Source of the DNA: an uncultured Acidobacteriaceae bacterium
GTDB taxonomy: Bacteria > Acidobacteriota > Terriglobia > Terriglobales > Acidobacteriaceae
Assembly: GCA_903828675.1 (NCBI GenBank)
Contig: CAIKND010000150.1
Span: 1-64,000, forward strand
DNA: 64,000 nt
Reading direction: 5' to 3'
Positions 53,756 through 63,840 of this stretch are shown one piece after another. How positions within the stretch are numbered: the first letter of the stretch is position 1; each line of letters starts with the position of its first letter. The notes beneath the pieces were generated by a model. It made no database searches. It was not told where the DNA came from and saw nothing but the letters and a program-made list of their open reading frames with translations. The position numbers and the translations under genes are program-made.

Positions 53756-54655
53756 TGGGCCGGAGCAATATCTTCTCTGCCATTCAGCCTTGCCGCGGCT
53801 GCGCGGGCCGCGCGATGTGCGGCATGGGCAGCCGCGCTGCTCCTCTCCGTCGCATCTCCAGCACCAGCTCAAGCCGCGCCTGAAACGCAGTTTTCTCAAG
53901 AAGCAAAAGCAGTCATCGAGCGGAACTTCGCCGGCAAGAATATTTCCTACCTGTTAGTGGATGCATCGGGAGCCGTACTAGCCGAGCGATGGCCCTCGCA
54001 ACACCCCATCTCCCCCGGCTCTCTGGTCAAACCCTTCCTCGCTGTTGCCTATGGCGAGCAGCACGGTAACCAATTTCCAACCGTGCGTTGCTTGGGCACA
54101 TCCACTCGTTGCTGGCTCCCGGCAGGGCATGGGCCCATCGATATCGAGAAGGCGATTGCGCAATCCTGCAATGCCTACTTTCTTGCGCTTGCCGCAGGAT
54201 TGGATCGCGAGCGTGCAGCACTGACATTTGCCCGCTACGGACTCACCGGGCCTGCTCCAGATGCAGCAGATGAGAGCCTCGTGGGATTGGGCTCCGCTTG
54301 GAAAGAAACGCCCATGGCGCTGACCAAAGCTTACCTCGCACTTGTGAAAGAGCAGCAGTCCATCAGCCAGGGCAGAATCGTCAAGGGCATGATGGCCTCG
54401 GCGGCTCGTGGCACCGCGCGCGAAGTCGATTCCGCACTGGGCGAATCCACTGCCCTCGCCAAAACCGGAACCGCGGTGTGCTCCCACTTGCCTCAAGCGT
54501 CAGCGGACGGCTTTACCGTAGTCGTGTACCCTTCTGCGCAGCCTCGGCTCTTGCTGTTGGTGCGTGTCCATGGCGTAACCGGCGCAGAAAGCGCAAAGGT
54601 GGCCGCCGCCATGCTCCGCTCCCTCGGAGTTGGCCAGCAAGCGGTTCAGCCATGA
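53714..54655 (+). CDS. Minimal penicillin-binding-type transpeptidase domain protein
   Basis: About 313 residues. ATG 53714 is the last standard in-frame start before the protein, and it lies in the right arm of a repeat hairpin, so the start is uncertain. A signal peptide (about residues 20-50, ending in ASPAPAQA) precedes a catalytic domain with all three serine acyl-transferase motifs. These are SLVK at Ser103 (GSLVKPFL), SCN at Ser151 and KTG at Lys250 (AKTGTA), spaced as in PBPs. There is no glycosyltransferase or dimerisation domain, so it is much shorter than class A or B PBPs. It may be a transpeptidase, carboxypeptidase or acylable sensor. The stop overlaps the SpoIID-like gene (ATGA). 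Confidence 0.8.
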   Translation: MGGKPAHYLRAGSIWAGAISSLPFSLAAAARAARCAAWAAALLLSVASPAPAQAAPETQFSQEAKAVIERNFAGKNISYLLVDASGAVLAERWPSQHPISPGSLVKPFLAVAYGEQHGNQFPTVRCLGTSTRCWLPAGHGPIDIEKAIAQSCNAYFLALAAGLDRERAALTFARYGLTGPAPDAADESLVGLGSAWKETPMALTKAYLALVKEQQSISQGRIVKGMMASAARGTAREVDSALGESTALAKTGTAVCSHLPQASADGFTVVVYPSAQPRLLLLVRVHGVTGAESAKVAAAMLRSLGVGQQAVQP

Positions 54656-55734
54656 TCCAGCCAGCACGCCATATTTCACGCGCCTCGATTTGGTCCCCCC
54701 TGCCATTCGCTCTCTTGCTCTTGGTCGCGTCGGTGGCGCATGCGCAACAAGACGTTCGCGTCGGCGTGTTGAGCTTGTTCCATCCCGCAAAGCTGGAACT
54801 GGAACAGGCCGGCAGCCAGGTAATCGTCGTGGCGGAAACTGAGGCCGCGAACCCTTCGCTGTTCGTGCTCAATGGCGAGCCTGGTCAACGCCAGCTACTC
54901 CTCCGCGCCCAGGGCAACCGCGTCCTTGCCGGCCTCCGGTCCGCCCCAAGTTGGACGGCCACCGCCAGGGATGGCGGGGCTGTTGCATTTCGGCTCACCG
55001 TTCCCGGCAGATTCCATCGCGCCTATTTCGCTCGTCTCACCATCGAAGCCCGCGACGGCGAACTGTTGGCCGTTGCCTCCATGGATCGCGAATTGGCGGT
55101 AGCCTCAATCGTGGCTTCTGAGATGGACGAAAACGCACCCATCGAGGCACTCAAGGCGCAAGCCATTGCATCCCGTTCCTTCCTGGCCGGTGGCGCCAGG
55201 CACCGCGACTTCGACTTCTGCGACTCCACCCATTGTCAGTTCCTCAAGTCGCCGCCACTTTCCACCAGTCGTGTCTCCAGAGCCGTGCAGGCCACCGCGG
55301 GGCTCGTCATCGAGGATCGTGGCAGGCCTCTCGCGGCCATGTACTCCAGTCGTTGCGGCGGCCATACCCGCAGCCTCCGCAATATCGGCATGGAGCCCGG
55401 AGAAGGTTATCCCTACTACGCGGTGCCCTGCGCATGGTGCCAGCAGCATCCGTTCACGTGGCGAAGCAGGATTGGCAAAAGCGGCCAGCCGCCAAAGCCG
55501 GGCGACGAACACCAAAGGATCGTCGAGGCGCGCCACTGGGGATGGAGCGCGATCCCAGGCAGCAACTTCACGGCCGCGGCCGACGGCTCAGACTGGCAAT
55601 TGGAAGGCCACAGCATCGGCCATAGTGTGGGGCTATGCCAATTCGGCGCAGTGGGCATGGCTGCATCCGGCGCAAACTTCCGCGACATCCTGTCTCATTA
55701 CTATCCAAACACCGTATTGGCTTCGCAGAAGTGA
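54652..55734 (+). CDS. SpoIID/LytB-domain peptidoglycan glycan-cleaving protein
   Basis: 360 residues from the ATGA overlap at 54652; a longer in-frame extension upstream overlaps the transpeptidase gene and is rejected. It has a signal peptide (PFALLLLVASVAHAQ). The SpoIID core has the predicted catalytic Glu157 in VASEMDENAPIEALKAQAIASRS, the CDSTHC motif (Cys190, His194, Cys195), SSRCGGHT, and HSIGHSVGLCQFGA. SpoIID-type enzymes are lytic transglycosylases that act on denuded glycan strands in sporulating Firmicutes; related LytB-like domains occur widely in non-sporulating bacteria. Here it pairs with a transpeptidase, closing the operon. Confidence 0.88.
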   Translation: MIQPARHISRASIWSPLPFALLLLVASVAHAQQDVRVGVLSLFHPAKLELEQAGSQVIVVAETEAANPSLFVLNGEPGQRQLLLRAQGNRVLAGLRSAPSWTATARDGGAVAFRLTVPGRFHRAYFARLTIEARDGELLAVASMDRELAVASIVASEMDENAPIEALKAQAIASRSFLAGGARHRDFDFCDSTHCQFLKSPPLSTSRVSRAVQATAGLVIEDRGRPLAAMYSSRCGGHTRSLRNIGMEPGEGYPYYAVPCAWCQQHPFTWRSRIGKSGQPPKPGDEHQRIVEARHWGWSAIPGSNFTAAADGSDWQLEGHSIGHSVGLCQFGAVGMAASGANFRDILSHYYPNTVLASQK

Positions 55735-56375
55735 CCTTCGGTGTCTCAAGATCCTCCGGCTTTAGACAAAAGCAACCAACTAATCCCAGCGCCCTTCCAT
55801 CCACCTGAAGACCACTTACATTCATGCAAAGGGCATAGCCATACGCAGAATTGATAAAAAATGCCAATATTTATGAATGACCGAAACTAAATAACTTAAT
55901 CGAAACACTGACTGCAGATAATTACCGCGCAAAGGCGCACAATCTTTATAGGTGATGCCTCAACGCAAACCGCAGTCTGCAACGCAGCGATGCCGCAAGC
56001 CAGACCCCACCCCCCTCCCACTCCCCTCCCACCCACCCCCCCTCCCTCTGAAACCCCAAGGTTCGACCACCGCTTTCCGTCCGCATCTCCGCAACAGCCT
56101 GCCTGAATGCCACGCCCGCAGTCCAGTCCGTTTCACCCTGAATATAAAGAAGTTAAGCCCGTTCTCGTGCTAACATTGACTTTCCGGCGCCTCAACGCCA
56201 TCCAAACTGTGATTCAGGCTTTCACCTCGGCCGGAAGTTGCAAAATACGAACGGTTCGAGTGACCCTGATCACATAATTGAAGGTCTTCTTCGTCTATGC
56301 TCCACGCATACTGGGTGATATTTGTGGAGGATTTTGATTCCTTCATCCTTCCTTGTCACCTCGAGGCCGCAGCTA
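55735..56375. other. Intergenic region before the metal-efflux genes
   Basis: No gene is supported here. There is an AT-rich stretch around 55850-55945 and a strikingly C-rich tract at about 56001-56045. A promoter for the CusBA-like genes should lie in the last 200 bases. No metal-regulator gene is present in the window and no clear metal-responsive operator was recognised. Confidence 0.5.
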
Positions 56376-57884
56376 ATGAAGAAAATCTTCCCTGTGCTCT
56401 TAGTTTTAGTCCTTCTTGTCATTGCCTTTCTGGTCGGTCGAATGCACACCGCAAGCGTTCCTGTCGCAGCGGCGAACAAACCGACCATTCTCTACTATGT
56501 AGATCCCATGCACCCTTCCTATAAATCTGACAAGCCAGGCATTGCTCCAGACTGTGGCATGCCTCTTGAGCCTGTGTATTCAGACGGAGGTGCGGCCTCC
56601 GGCACGGTCGCTTCGGGTCCCGCCCGTCCCGGCGTCGTCAATATCAATCTTCAGCAACAGCAACTCATCGGCCTGCAGGTCGCAACCGTAGTCAAAACCT
56701 CCGGTCAGGACCATCTTCAAGTTCCGGGCAGAGTTGTTGCGGATGACACGCGCACCTATCGCCTCGCCGCAAGTTTAGGCGGCGTGATTTCCGCCACATT
56801 CGATCACTCCGTTGGAAGTCGCGTAAAGAAGGATGAAGTTCTTGCGGTCTTCGACTCTCCTGACCTGGTTGCGGCCGAACAAACCTTCTTGCAGGGCATG
56901 CGCCGGGCCCCGGAAAACAAATATCAGTTTGCGTCAACCAAGGACTGGAAGGACCAATACTTGAAACTGGCTGCCGAACGGCTCCGCTCCTTGGGAATGA
57001 GCGAAGCCCAATTCGAGCAGCTCGTAGCGACACAGCAGCCCGTGCAGACTCTCCAGATCGTTTCGCCCGTAGACGGCATTATCCTCTCGCGCAGCCTTTC
57101 TTCAGGGCAGCAAGTCGAGAGAGGCACCGAATTCTATCGCATCGCCGATCTGAATCACATTTGGATTCTGGCCAGCCTCAATGCGAATGATGCTGAAGCT
57201 TTGCACCCGGGAACAGAGGCCACGGTCTCCCTGCCAAACCAGGGAAAGCGCTGGAAGGCGCGTGTCAGTAACGCTCTGCCTCAGTTCGATCCAACTACGC
57301 GCAGCATGCAGGTTCGACTCGAGGCCGAGAATCCAGGTCTCACTCTGCGTCCGGACATGTTCGTCAACGTCGAATTGGGTGTTCATTACCCAGACGGTTT
57401 GACTGTGCCTCAGGAGGCACTACTCGATTCAGGGTTGACCAAGCGTGTCTATGTCGATCTGGGAGGAGGAGCCTTTGAGCCCCGGCAAGTAGAGACCGGC
57501 CGGCGATCAGGCGATCGCGTCGAGATCAAAAGTGGGCTGGCGGCTGGCGAGAAGGTGGTCGTCTCCGGCACATTCCTGCTCGACTCCGAGAGCCGTTTGA
57601 AGGCGCCCAAAACCATGCAGCCGCAGAAGGTCGAGAGCGTTTCCAGCCCAGCCCATTCCATGAGCTCTTCGAAAATGCTCAAAGACCCGGTCTGCGGGAT
57701 GGACGTAGACCCGGCAAAATCGATTGCCGCCGGCAATTTCGAATCAGTTCGAGGTAAGACTTACTACTTCTGCTCTCCCACCTGTCGCGACAAGTTCCAC
57801 AAGGATCCGAAAAGCTATGCAGTGGCGGGTACCAATGACACCACGAGTGGTTCCATGCAGATGGGACCTGGGGGAGGGCAATGA
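56376..57884 (+). CDS. cusB: CusB-like RND periplasmic adaptor with extra metal-binding domains
   Basis: About 502 residues from ATG 56376, nine bases after GAGG; a longer frame begins before this site. A membrane anchor ([17 protein letters not shown]) is followed by a heavy-metal-binding domain ([29 protein letters not shown]). The HlyD-type adaptor comes next (barrel-sandwich, alpha-hairpin and beta-barrel), then a C-terminal YHS-type domain ([11 protein letters not shown] and [14 protein letters not shown]). Adaptors of the Cus/Czc type link an RND pump to an outer-membrane channel. The N- and C-terminal additions supply Cys/His/Met ligands that fit Cu or Ag. Its stop overlaps the pump gene (ATGA). 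The outer-membrane channel gene is not in the window. Confidence 0.9.
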   Translation: MKKIFPVLLVLVLLVIAFLVGRMHTASVPVAAANKPTILYYVDPMHPSYKSDKPGIAPDCGMPLEPVYSDGGAASGTVASGPARPGVVNINLQQQQLIGLQVATVVKTSGQDHLQVPGRVVADDTRTYRLAASLGGVISATFDHSVGSRVKKDEVLAVFDSPDLVAAEQTFLQGMRRAPENKYQFASTKDWKDQYLKLAAERLRSLGMSEAQFEQLVATQQPVQTLQIVSPVDGIILSRSLSSGQQVERGTEFYRIADLNHIWILASLNANDAEALHPGTEATVSLPNQGKRWKARVSNALPQFDPTTRSMQVRLEAENPGLTLRPDMFVNVELGVHYPDGLTVPQEALLDSGLTKRVYVDLGGGAFEPRQVETGRRSGDRVEIKSGLAAGEKVVVSGTFLLDSESRLKAPKTMQPQKVESVSSPAHSMSSSKMLKDPVCGMDVDPAKSIAAGNFESVRGKTYYFCSPTCRDKFHKDPKSYAVAGTNDTTSGSMQMGPGGGQ

Positions 57885-60800
57885 TTAGTCGCATCATTGA
57901 CTTCTCGGTAACCCACAAGTTCCTGGTCTTTGCGGTCGTCGCCGTGGCCTGCGTGTTCGGCTGGTGGGCAATGATCTCGGTGCCGATCGACGCAATTCCC
58001 GACCTCAGCGATACCCAGGTAATCATCTACGCGCGATGGGATCGAAGTCCCGATATCGTCGAGTCTCAGGTTACATATCCCATCGTGTCGGCGATGGTCG
58101 GCGCACCGGGCGTAAAGACGGTGCGCGGATTCTCGGACTTCGGCTATTCGTATGTCTATGTGGTTTTCGAGGACGGCAAAGATCTCTATTGGGCGCGTTC
58201 ACGGACTTTGGAGTATCTATCCAGCGTACTGCCTCGGCTTCCCGAAGGCGTGAAGGCGGAGATCGGCCCAGACGCTACCGGCCTCGGCTGGATCTTCCAA
58301 TTCGCCCTTGTGGATACCACCGGCCAGCGCAGCCTTGCGGACATGCGCGCCTATCAGGACTGGTACCTGCGCTATTACCTCAAGGCAATTCCAGGAGTTG
58401 CTGAGGTAGCGCCCATTGGCGGCTTCACCCGCCAGTATCAGGTCAATGTCGATCCCCGCCGCCTGCAGGGATACGGAATTCCGATTAGCCGGGTTGTTGA
58501 CGCCGTGCGTGGCGGTAACAGTGAAACGGGCGGCCGTCTCGTTGAATTCGGCGGTACGGAATACATGATTCGCGGCCGCGGCTACGCGCGCTCTATTCAC
58601 GACTTCGAAGACATCGTGCTCACCGCAAGCGACACCGGTGTTCCCGTGCGAATCAAGGACATCGGCGAAGTAACAATCGGTCCCGACTATCGGCGCGGCG
58701 TATCCGAACTCAACGGCCAGGGAGAGGCCGTTTCCGGCATCGTGATCATGCGCAACGGAGAAAACGCCCTCCAGGTAATCGACCGCGTCAAGGCCAAGAT
58801 CAAGGAGATTGAGCCCGGCCTCCCACCCGGCACAAAAATCGTTCCCGTCTATGACCGCTCCCAACTGATTCATCGCTCCATCGATAACGTGACGACGACC
58901 ATCATTGAAGTAATCGTCACAGTCGTGCTCATCATCCTCATCTTTCTCTGGCATTTTCCAAGCGCCGCCATTCCCATCATCACCATGCCGGTCGTGGTGC
59001 TGCTCATGTTCATCCCCTTTCACCTGCTCGGCATCAACGCCAACATCATGTCCCTCGCGGGCCTGGCCATCGCCTTTGGCGAATTGATCGATGCGTCCAT
59101 TGTCGTTGTTGAGCAGACTCACAAAAAACTCGAGCAGTGGGAGAATGACGGTCGAAAGGCCGACTATCGGCAAGTCGTGCTCGGCGCGGTCAAAGAGGTT
59201 GCAGGTCCCACCTTCTTCGCGCTGCTGGTTCTGGCCGTTTCCTTCCTGCCTGTGTTTGCACTGGAAGCGCAGGAAGGGCGGATGTTCAAGCCTCTGGCCT
59301 ATACCAAGATTCTGGCAATGTTAGTGGCGGCGGCCCTCGCCATTACCTTCGACCCAGCGCTGCGGCTGCTGCTCACCAGGGCGGAGCCTTTCGATTTTCA
59401 TCCGCAGTGGATCTGCAAGACACTCAACGCTCTTCTGGTGGGAAAGATACGCTCTGAGGATAAGCATCCCCTGAGCCGCATTCTGATGCGTATCTACGAG
59501 CCCGTGGTCGTGTGGACGCTCCGCCGAAAGTGGGTTGTACTTGCGTCTGCTGCCGTACTCATGCTCGTCACCATTCCGGTGTTCTTTCGCTTGGGTTCGG
59601 AGTTCATGCCGCCACTGGATGAAGGCTCAATTCTCTACATGCCTACGACCATGCCCGGCATCTCCATCGGCGAAGCCTCGCGGCTCCTGCAGATGACCGA
59701 TCGCATCATCAAGCAGTTTCCAGAGGTCGATGCTGTGCTCGGAAAGGCAGGCAGGGCCGAAACATCCACCGATCCGGCGCCGCTTTCCATGTTGGAAACT
59801 GTGATTACCTTGAAGCCGAGGAACGAGTGGAGGCGCGTCCATACGTGGTACTCGGCATGGGCGCCGGAATGGCTCAAACCGCTGCTTCGCCACATCACGC
59901 AGGACACGATGTCCTCTGAAGAACTCATCGCAGAGCTTGATCGTGCTCTCCAGGTGCCCGGCGTTTCGAATGCGTGGACCATGCCCGTCAAAGGCCGCAT
60001 CGATATGATCACCACCGGACTGCGAACCCCTGTCGGACTCAAGATTTCTGGAGGAGATCTCGCCGAAATTGAAAAAATCGGGACGCAGATTGAAGGAGTG
60101 CTGCCCTCCGTTCGCGGTACCCGCAGTGTGTTTGCGGAGCGCACCGGAGACGGCTATTACCTTGATGTCGATTGGAACCGCAATGAACTGTCCCGCTATG
60201 GCTTGAGTATTGAGGAGGCCCAGAAGGTCGTCGAAAATGCCATCGGCGGCGAAAATATTTCCACTGTGCTCATCGATCAGGAGCGATACCCGGTCAATGT
60301 GCGCTACATGCGCGATTTCAGAAGCGACCTCGACGCGCTCAATCATGTGCTGGTCCCGGCAGGCGGCCAGAGGCAGGTCTTGCTGTCAGATCTGGCGCAG
60401 ATCAAGTTGGCTACCGGCCCCTCCATGATTAGAAATGAAGACGGACTCCTCACCGGATACGTCTATGTCGATCTTGCCGGGCGCGACGTTCAGAGTTACA
60501 TTGCCGAAGCCGAACCACTGCTCCGTAAGTCGGTCAGCCTCCCGCCCGGATACGCAATCAGTTGGAGCGGACAATATGTCGCCATGCAGCGTGTCAAGCA
60601 CCGCCTCGAGTACATAGTGCCGCTGACTCTGCTTCTGATCATTACCTTTCTTTACTTGAACACCGGCTCCACGGTGAAGACACTCATCGTCTTGCTTGCC
60701 GTTCCGTTCTCTGCAATTGGAGCCGTATGGTTCCTCTATTTCGCCGGCTACAACACCAGCGTAGCCGTGTGGGTAGGTTTGATTGCATTGCTCGGCGTCG

Positions 60801-61177
60801 ATGCTGAGACCGGTGTCTTTATGCTCCTCTATCTGGATCTTTCTTACGAGGATGCCAAAAGGAGGGGCCGAATGCAGAGTCTTGAAGACCTGCGTGAAGC
60901 CATCGTCGCTGGCGCTGCCAAGCGGCTTCGTCCCAAATTCATGACCTTTGCCACTACCTGCATCGGCCTGTTTCCAATCATGTGGGCCGTCGGCACCGGC
61001 TCCGATGTGATGAAGCGTATAGCCGCCCCCATGGTCGGAGGCATTTTCACGTCGTTCCTTCTGGAGCTGCTAGTCTATCCAGCGGTCTACGAGATTTGGA
61101 AGTCGCGAGGCCTGAGCCCCGCCGCTGAAGCAGATGAGATCGCTGAACCGCACGTCACGCTCATCGGCTCTTATTGA
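57881..61177 (+). CDS. cusA: CusA-like heavy-metal RND efflux pump
   Basis: 1098 residues, about 50 longer than E. coli CusA. It is an HME-type RND transporter with the [17 protein letters not shown] start, two large periplasmic loops and twelve predicted membrane helices. The proton-relay Asp404 in [15 protein letters not shown] corresponds to Asp405 of E. coli CusA. Later landmarks are [17 protein letters not shown] and [20 protein letters not shown]. It exports Cu(I)/Ag(I)-class ions from the periplasm or cytoplasm across the outer membrane, driven by protons. Metal choice cannot be fixed from motifs alone, but the adaptor and neighbouring receptor favour copper. Confidence 0.92.
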   Translation: MISRIIDFSVTHKFLVFAVVAVACVFGWWAMISVPIDAIPDLSDTQVIIYARWDRSPDIVESQVTYPIVSAMVGAPGVKTVRGFSDFGYSYVYVVFEDGKDLYWARSRTLEYLSSVLPRLPEGVKAEIGPDATGLGWIFQFALVDTTGQRSLADMRAYQDWYLRYYLKAIPGVAEVAPIGGFTRQYQVNVDPRRLQGYGIPISRVVDAVRGGNSETGGRLVEFGGTEYMIRGRGYARSIHDFEDIVLTASDTGVPVRIKDIGEVTIGPDYRRGVSELNGQGEAVSGIVIMRNGENALQVIDRVKAKIKEIEPGLPPGTKIVPVYDRSQLIHRSIDNVTTTIIEVIVTVVLIILIFLWHFPSAAIPIITMPVVVLLMFIPFHLLGINANIMSLAGLAIAFGELIDASIVVVEQTHKKLEQWENDGRKADYRQVVLGAVKEVAGPTFFALLVLAVSFLPVFALEAQEGRMFKPLAYTKILAMLVAAALAITFDPALRLLLTRAEPFDFHPQWICKTLNALLVGKIRSEDKHPLSRILMRIYEPVVVWTLRRKWVVLASAAVLMLVTIPVFFRLGSEFMPPLDEGSILYMPTTMPGISIGEASRLLQMTDRIIKQFPEVDAVLGKAGRAETSTDPAPLSMLETVITLKPRNEWRRVHTWYSAWAPEWLKPLLRHITQDTMSSEELIAELDRALQVPGVSNAWTMPVKGRIDMITTGLRTPVGLKISGGDLAEIEKIGTQIEGVLPSVRGTRSVFAERTGDGYYLDVDWNRNELSRYGLSIEEAQKVVENAIGGENISTVLIDQERYPVNVRYMRDFRSDLDALNHVLVPAGGQRQVLLSDLAQIKLATGPSMIRNEDGLLTGYVYVDLAGRDVQSYIAEAEPLLRKSVSLPPGYAISWSGQYVAMQRVKHRLEYIVPLTLLLIITFLYLNTGSTVKTLIVLLAVPFSAIGAVWFLYFAGYNTSVAVWVGLIALLGVDAETGVFMLLYLDLSYEDAKRRGRMQSLEDLREAIVAGAAKRLRPKFMTFATTCIGLFPIMWAVGTGSDVMKRIAAPMVGGIFTSFLLELLVYPAVYEIWKSRGLSPAAEADEIAEPHVTLIGSY

Positions 61178-61251
61178 ATTTACGCTCCGCGTTTGCCTCG
61201 CGAAGTCCATTCCTCCTGACGTCTCTCAAATCTGCCGGGCTGATCTTTCAA

Positions 61252-63840
61252 TCAAAATTGAAAGGTCAGCCCGCCATGAAATGACCTGCCCATACCGGGC
61301 AAGGATGCCCCTCCTTTGATCGCACTCATCGTTGGGCCATAGTAGCGCCCTCCCAAAGGCAGCAGGTAATTCCTGCCGGCTAGATTGTCGATGCCGGCAT
61401 CGAAACGAAGGCTCAAAGGGTCTGAGATTTGGTGCTGATAGCTGGTTCGAAGATTGGCCAGAACGTAGCCCGGAGTGCGTAGCTCCATGCGGGTTGCCTG
61501 CAGATCTTTCTTGGCGTCGACAGCTTGCAGGTCGAAGCTGCTGGACCAGTTGCCCAGATGGTGCTCCACAGTCACCTTCGCATTCAGCGGCATCATGTGA
61601 TAAAGCGGCTGCTTTCCAGGCGAGCCGGCTGCCTGAGGAGCGGTATTCTCTCCGTGGACATAGCCCAGCAATCCGCCCAGCGAAAACTCACCGGCCCGTG
61701 TGCGATCACCCAGCGGTAGGCGTCCGGATCCGTCCACGCCATAGAGTCGCGCCCCATAATTGCCGAATAACAAGGTGACGTATTGAGTAGTCGCAATTGT
61801 TGCGGCGGTGGCGTTGAACCGCGCGAGAGAGCAGCCGTTCCCCAGGCCGTTTTCGCTCACCGGGCAGCGGCCCGCGTCGATGTAGTTCTGCACATGGGTG
61901 AAGTAGGGCGTCACCTTCAATTCCCAGCGCGTCTGCGCTTCATCATGCCAGCCCATTGTGGCGCTTGCTGTATGGGCAACTTCGGGCAAAAGGTTCAGGT
62001 TCCCGGAGTACCCGTTAAGATCGCCGAACCACCCATTCATATCCGCCGACATCGCGCTCTGCTTAGCCCAGAGATAGCGTTCGTAAAGATTAGGTGAGCG
62101 CGTCTTCCGGGCATAGCCGAATTCGAAAGTGCTCTTCACATTCGGCGCATACCGGCCCAATGCGGTCAAATCAAAATTAATGTCGCGGCGTCCGTGCCTG
62201 CTGGAGTTGAAGGCCGTGGCGTCGTCGTAATAGGCAGCGCTTCCGGTTTGTGTCTTCATCATGCAATAGCCCGGCGCATTCATTTGACCTCCGCACATGT
62301 TGTAACCCTGCACGGCGCCCGTATTCATCATCACCACGTCACTGCGTATCCCCAGCAACTCCGTCCAGCCCCGTCCGCGCCTGCCCTCCCATTCAACGAA
62401 AGTTCCAAAGCGGTCCCGGCTACCGTCGTGTACGTTCCACAGTGTGTTTGGCCCCATGGAGCCCACCATCGTCATCGACGCCGGCCACCAATCGTCCAAC
62501 GTAAAGCGGTGATAGTCAGTGCCCGCGCGCAACACATCCTGGCCCGCCAATGGAATCTCCGCTTGCAGCGAATAGCCAAGGTTCGAACCTCTGGTATCCA
62601 TGGGCATGTTCATGTTCATGATGAGCTGCTTCTCCGAGAGGATATTCATCTCGTGTCCGGTATGCTCATAGAAACCACGCACGTCCACCCTGCCCCAGGC
62701 GAAGCCCGCGCGGTAGCGGACATTGCCGTATCTCGACTCGTTCTTGAGCATATCCATGTGCGCGTTGGGAAATCCTTCTTCAGGTATGTCCTGATAGCCA
62801 ATACTAGCGGTAAAAAGGTGGATGCCCCGCCGAGCAGCCAGTTGCATGGTATAGGTCCTGGACTTGAACAGCGTGGATATGACTCTGTCTCCGTTTCCGC
62901 TCGTGTAATCGGCGGCATTCACGTACGTACCCTTATAAGACGCACTGAAATGCTGTGTTGCTATGGTTAGCGAAGCCTCTCCACCACTGACGACGCCATT
63001 GGTTCGATGGAATCCAGTAAGGCTGCCGCGCGTAACCGTGCGCTGGTCTGGCGCGGCAAACTCCGGCTCCGCGCTATCGACGACAATCGTGCCGCCGATA
63101 CTGTCGCCGCCGTTGCTCACCGGCGTAATGCCCGCCACAACACTGATCTTGCCCACACCCCCCGGATCGATATAGGACATGGCAGGATTCATGTGGTTGC
63201 TGCAGTGCGCCGTCAGGGTCATTCCATTCACCAGTACCTTTACCCGGTCATCGGCCAGCCCATGAATAGCCGGCAAACTCGACAAGCCACCATTGGCGGC
63301 AAGGCTTACCCCCGGTACTCCATCGAACAGCGAGGCTGTATCGCTGGTGCCGGCATTCCTGCCTGCGAGCGTGTCGGCGCTCAATTCAACTTCCGACGCT
63401 ACCTCAACGACCGTCTCTGTCCCGGCCACTTTCAGAAAAATATCGACAATCGTCTCGTCGCACGCCGCAACGGAAACATCGTCAACGATGACCATTTGAA
63501 ATCCACCGGCTGTGGCGGTGACCTTGTAGCGCCCGACTGGAAGTCCATCGAACACGAATCGGCCTTGGCCATCGGTCTCCAGCGTCCTCTTGATCCCCGA
63601 TGCTGAATGCAGGGCTTCTATCCTCACCCCGGGTACAACTGCGCCGGTCTGATCCTTGAAAATTCCGGCAATCCAGCCGGTTGCATCGAGCTTTCCCCGC
63701 ACGCAAGGGACTGATTGACTAGGCCTCGGCGCGGGTTCGGCAAAAGTGACTGCGCCGGACATATTCTGGGCGCGGCTCGACAGTGCCGGAATGCAAAGGG
63801 CAACAGTTGGTACTAACGCCAGTAATAGCGTGGCTTTCAT
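61252..63840 (-). CDS. TonB-dependent receptor, probable copper type
   Basis: 862 residues. AGGAG precedes the ATG and a signal peptide ends at ALSSRAQ. Residues about 53-140 are a CarboxypepD_reg-like domain (AGIFKDQTGAVVPGVRIEAL), followed by a plug at about 150-260. The plug contains HCSNHMNPAM (His212, Cys213, His216, Met217, Met221), a Cys/His/Met cluster resembling the metal motif of the OprC/NosA copper receptors. The barrel ends in SFHGGLTFQF with a terminal Phe. Further Met/His-rich stretches occur (MNMNMPMDT; CGGQMNAPGYCMMKT). It is convergent with the cusBA-like operon, so the pair may balance copper acquisition and efflux. Confidence 0.85.
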   Translation of the reverse strand: MKATLLLALVPTVALCIPALSSRAQNMSGAVTFAEPAPRPSQSVPCVRGKLDATGWIAGIFKDQTGAVVPGVRIEALHSASGIKRTLETDGQGRFVFDGLPVGRYKVTATAGGFQMVIVDDVSVAACDETIVDIFLKVAGTETVVEVASEVELSADTLAGRNAGTSDTASLFDGVPGVSLAANGGLSSLPAIHGLADDRVKVLVNGMTLTAHCSNHMNPAMSYIDPGGVGKISVVAGITPVSNGGDSIGGTIVVDSAEPEFAAPDQRTVTRGSLTGFHRTNGVVSGGEASLTIATQHFSASYKGTYVNAADYTSGNGDRVISTLFKSRTYTMQLAARRGIHLFTASIGYQDIPEEGFPNAHMDMLKNESRYGNVRYRAGFAWGRVDVRGFYEHTGHEMNILSEKQLIMNMNMPMDTRGSNLGYSLQAEIPLAGQDVLRAGTDYHRFTLDDWWPASMTMVGSMGPNTLWNVHDGSRDRFGTFVEWEGRRGRGWTELLGIRSDVVMMNTGAVQGYNMCGGQMNAPGYCMMKTQTGSAAYYDDATAFNSSRHGRRDINFDLTALGRYAPNVKSTFEFGYARKTRSPNLYERYLWAKQSAMSADMNGWFGDLNGYSGNLNLLPEVAHTASATMGWHDEAQTRWELKVTPYFTHVQNYIDAGRCPVSENGLGNGCSLARFNATAATIATTQYVTLLFGNYGARLYGVDGSGRLPLGDRTRAGEFSLGGLLGYVHGENTAPQAAGSPGKQPLYHMMPLNAKVTVEHHLGNWSSSFDLQAVDAKKDLQATRMELRTPGYVLANLRTSYQHQISDPLSLRFDAGIDNLAGRNYLLPLGGRYYGPTMSAIKGGASLPGMGRSFHGGLTFQF

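Noticed and set aside
53754-53883. Alternative start ATG 53754 for the transpeptidase gene
   Set aside because: It is in a different frame from the catalytic domain and reaches a stop at about 53883. Using it would require a frameshift for which there is no sequence evidence.
54298-54651. 118-codon upstream extension of the SpoIID-like gene
   Set aside because: It overlaps the transpeptidase coding sequence, whose KTG motif lies there in another frame. The ATGA overlap at 54652 followed by a signal peptide is the better start.
58217-59173. 318-codon minus-strand frame inside the RND pump gene
   Set aside because: It is a shadow of the pump coding sequence, rich in His, Asp and Gly as expected from antisense of membrane helices. 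There is no independent support.
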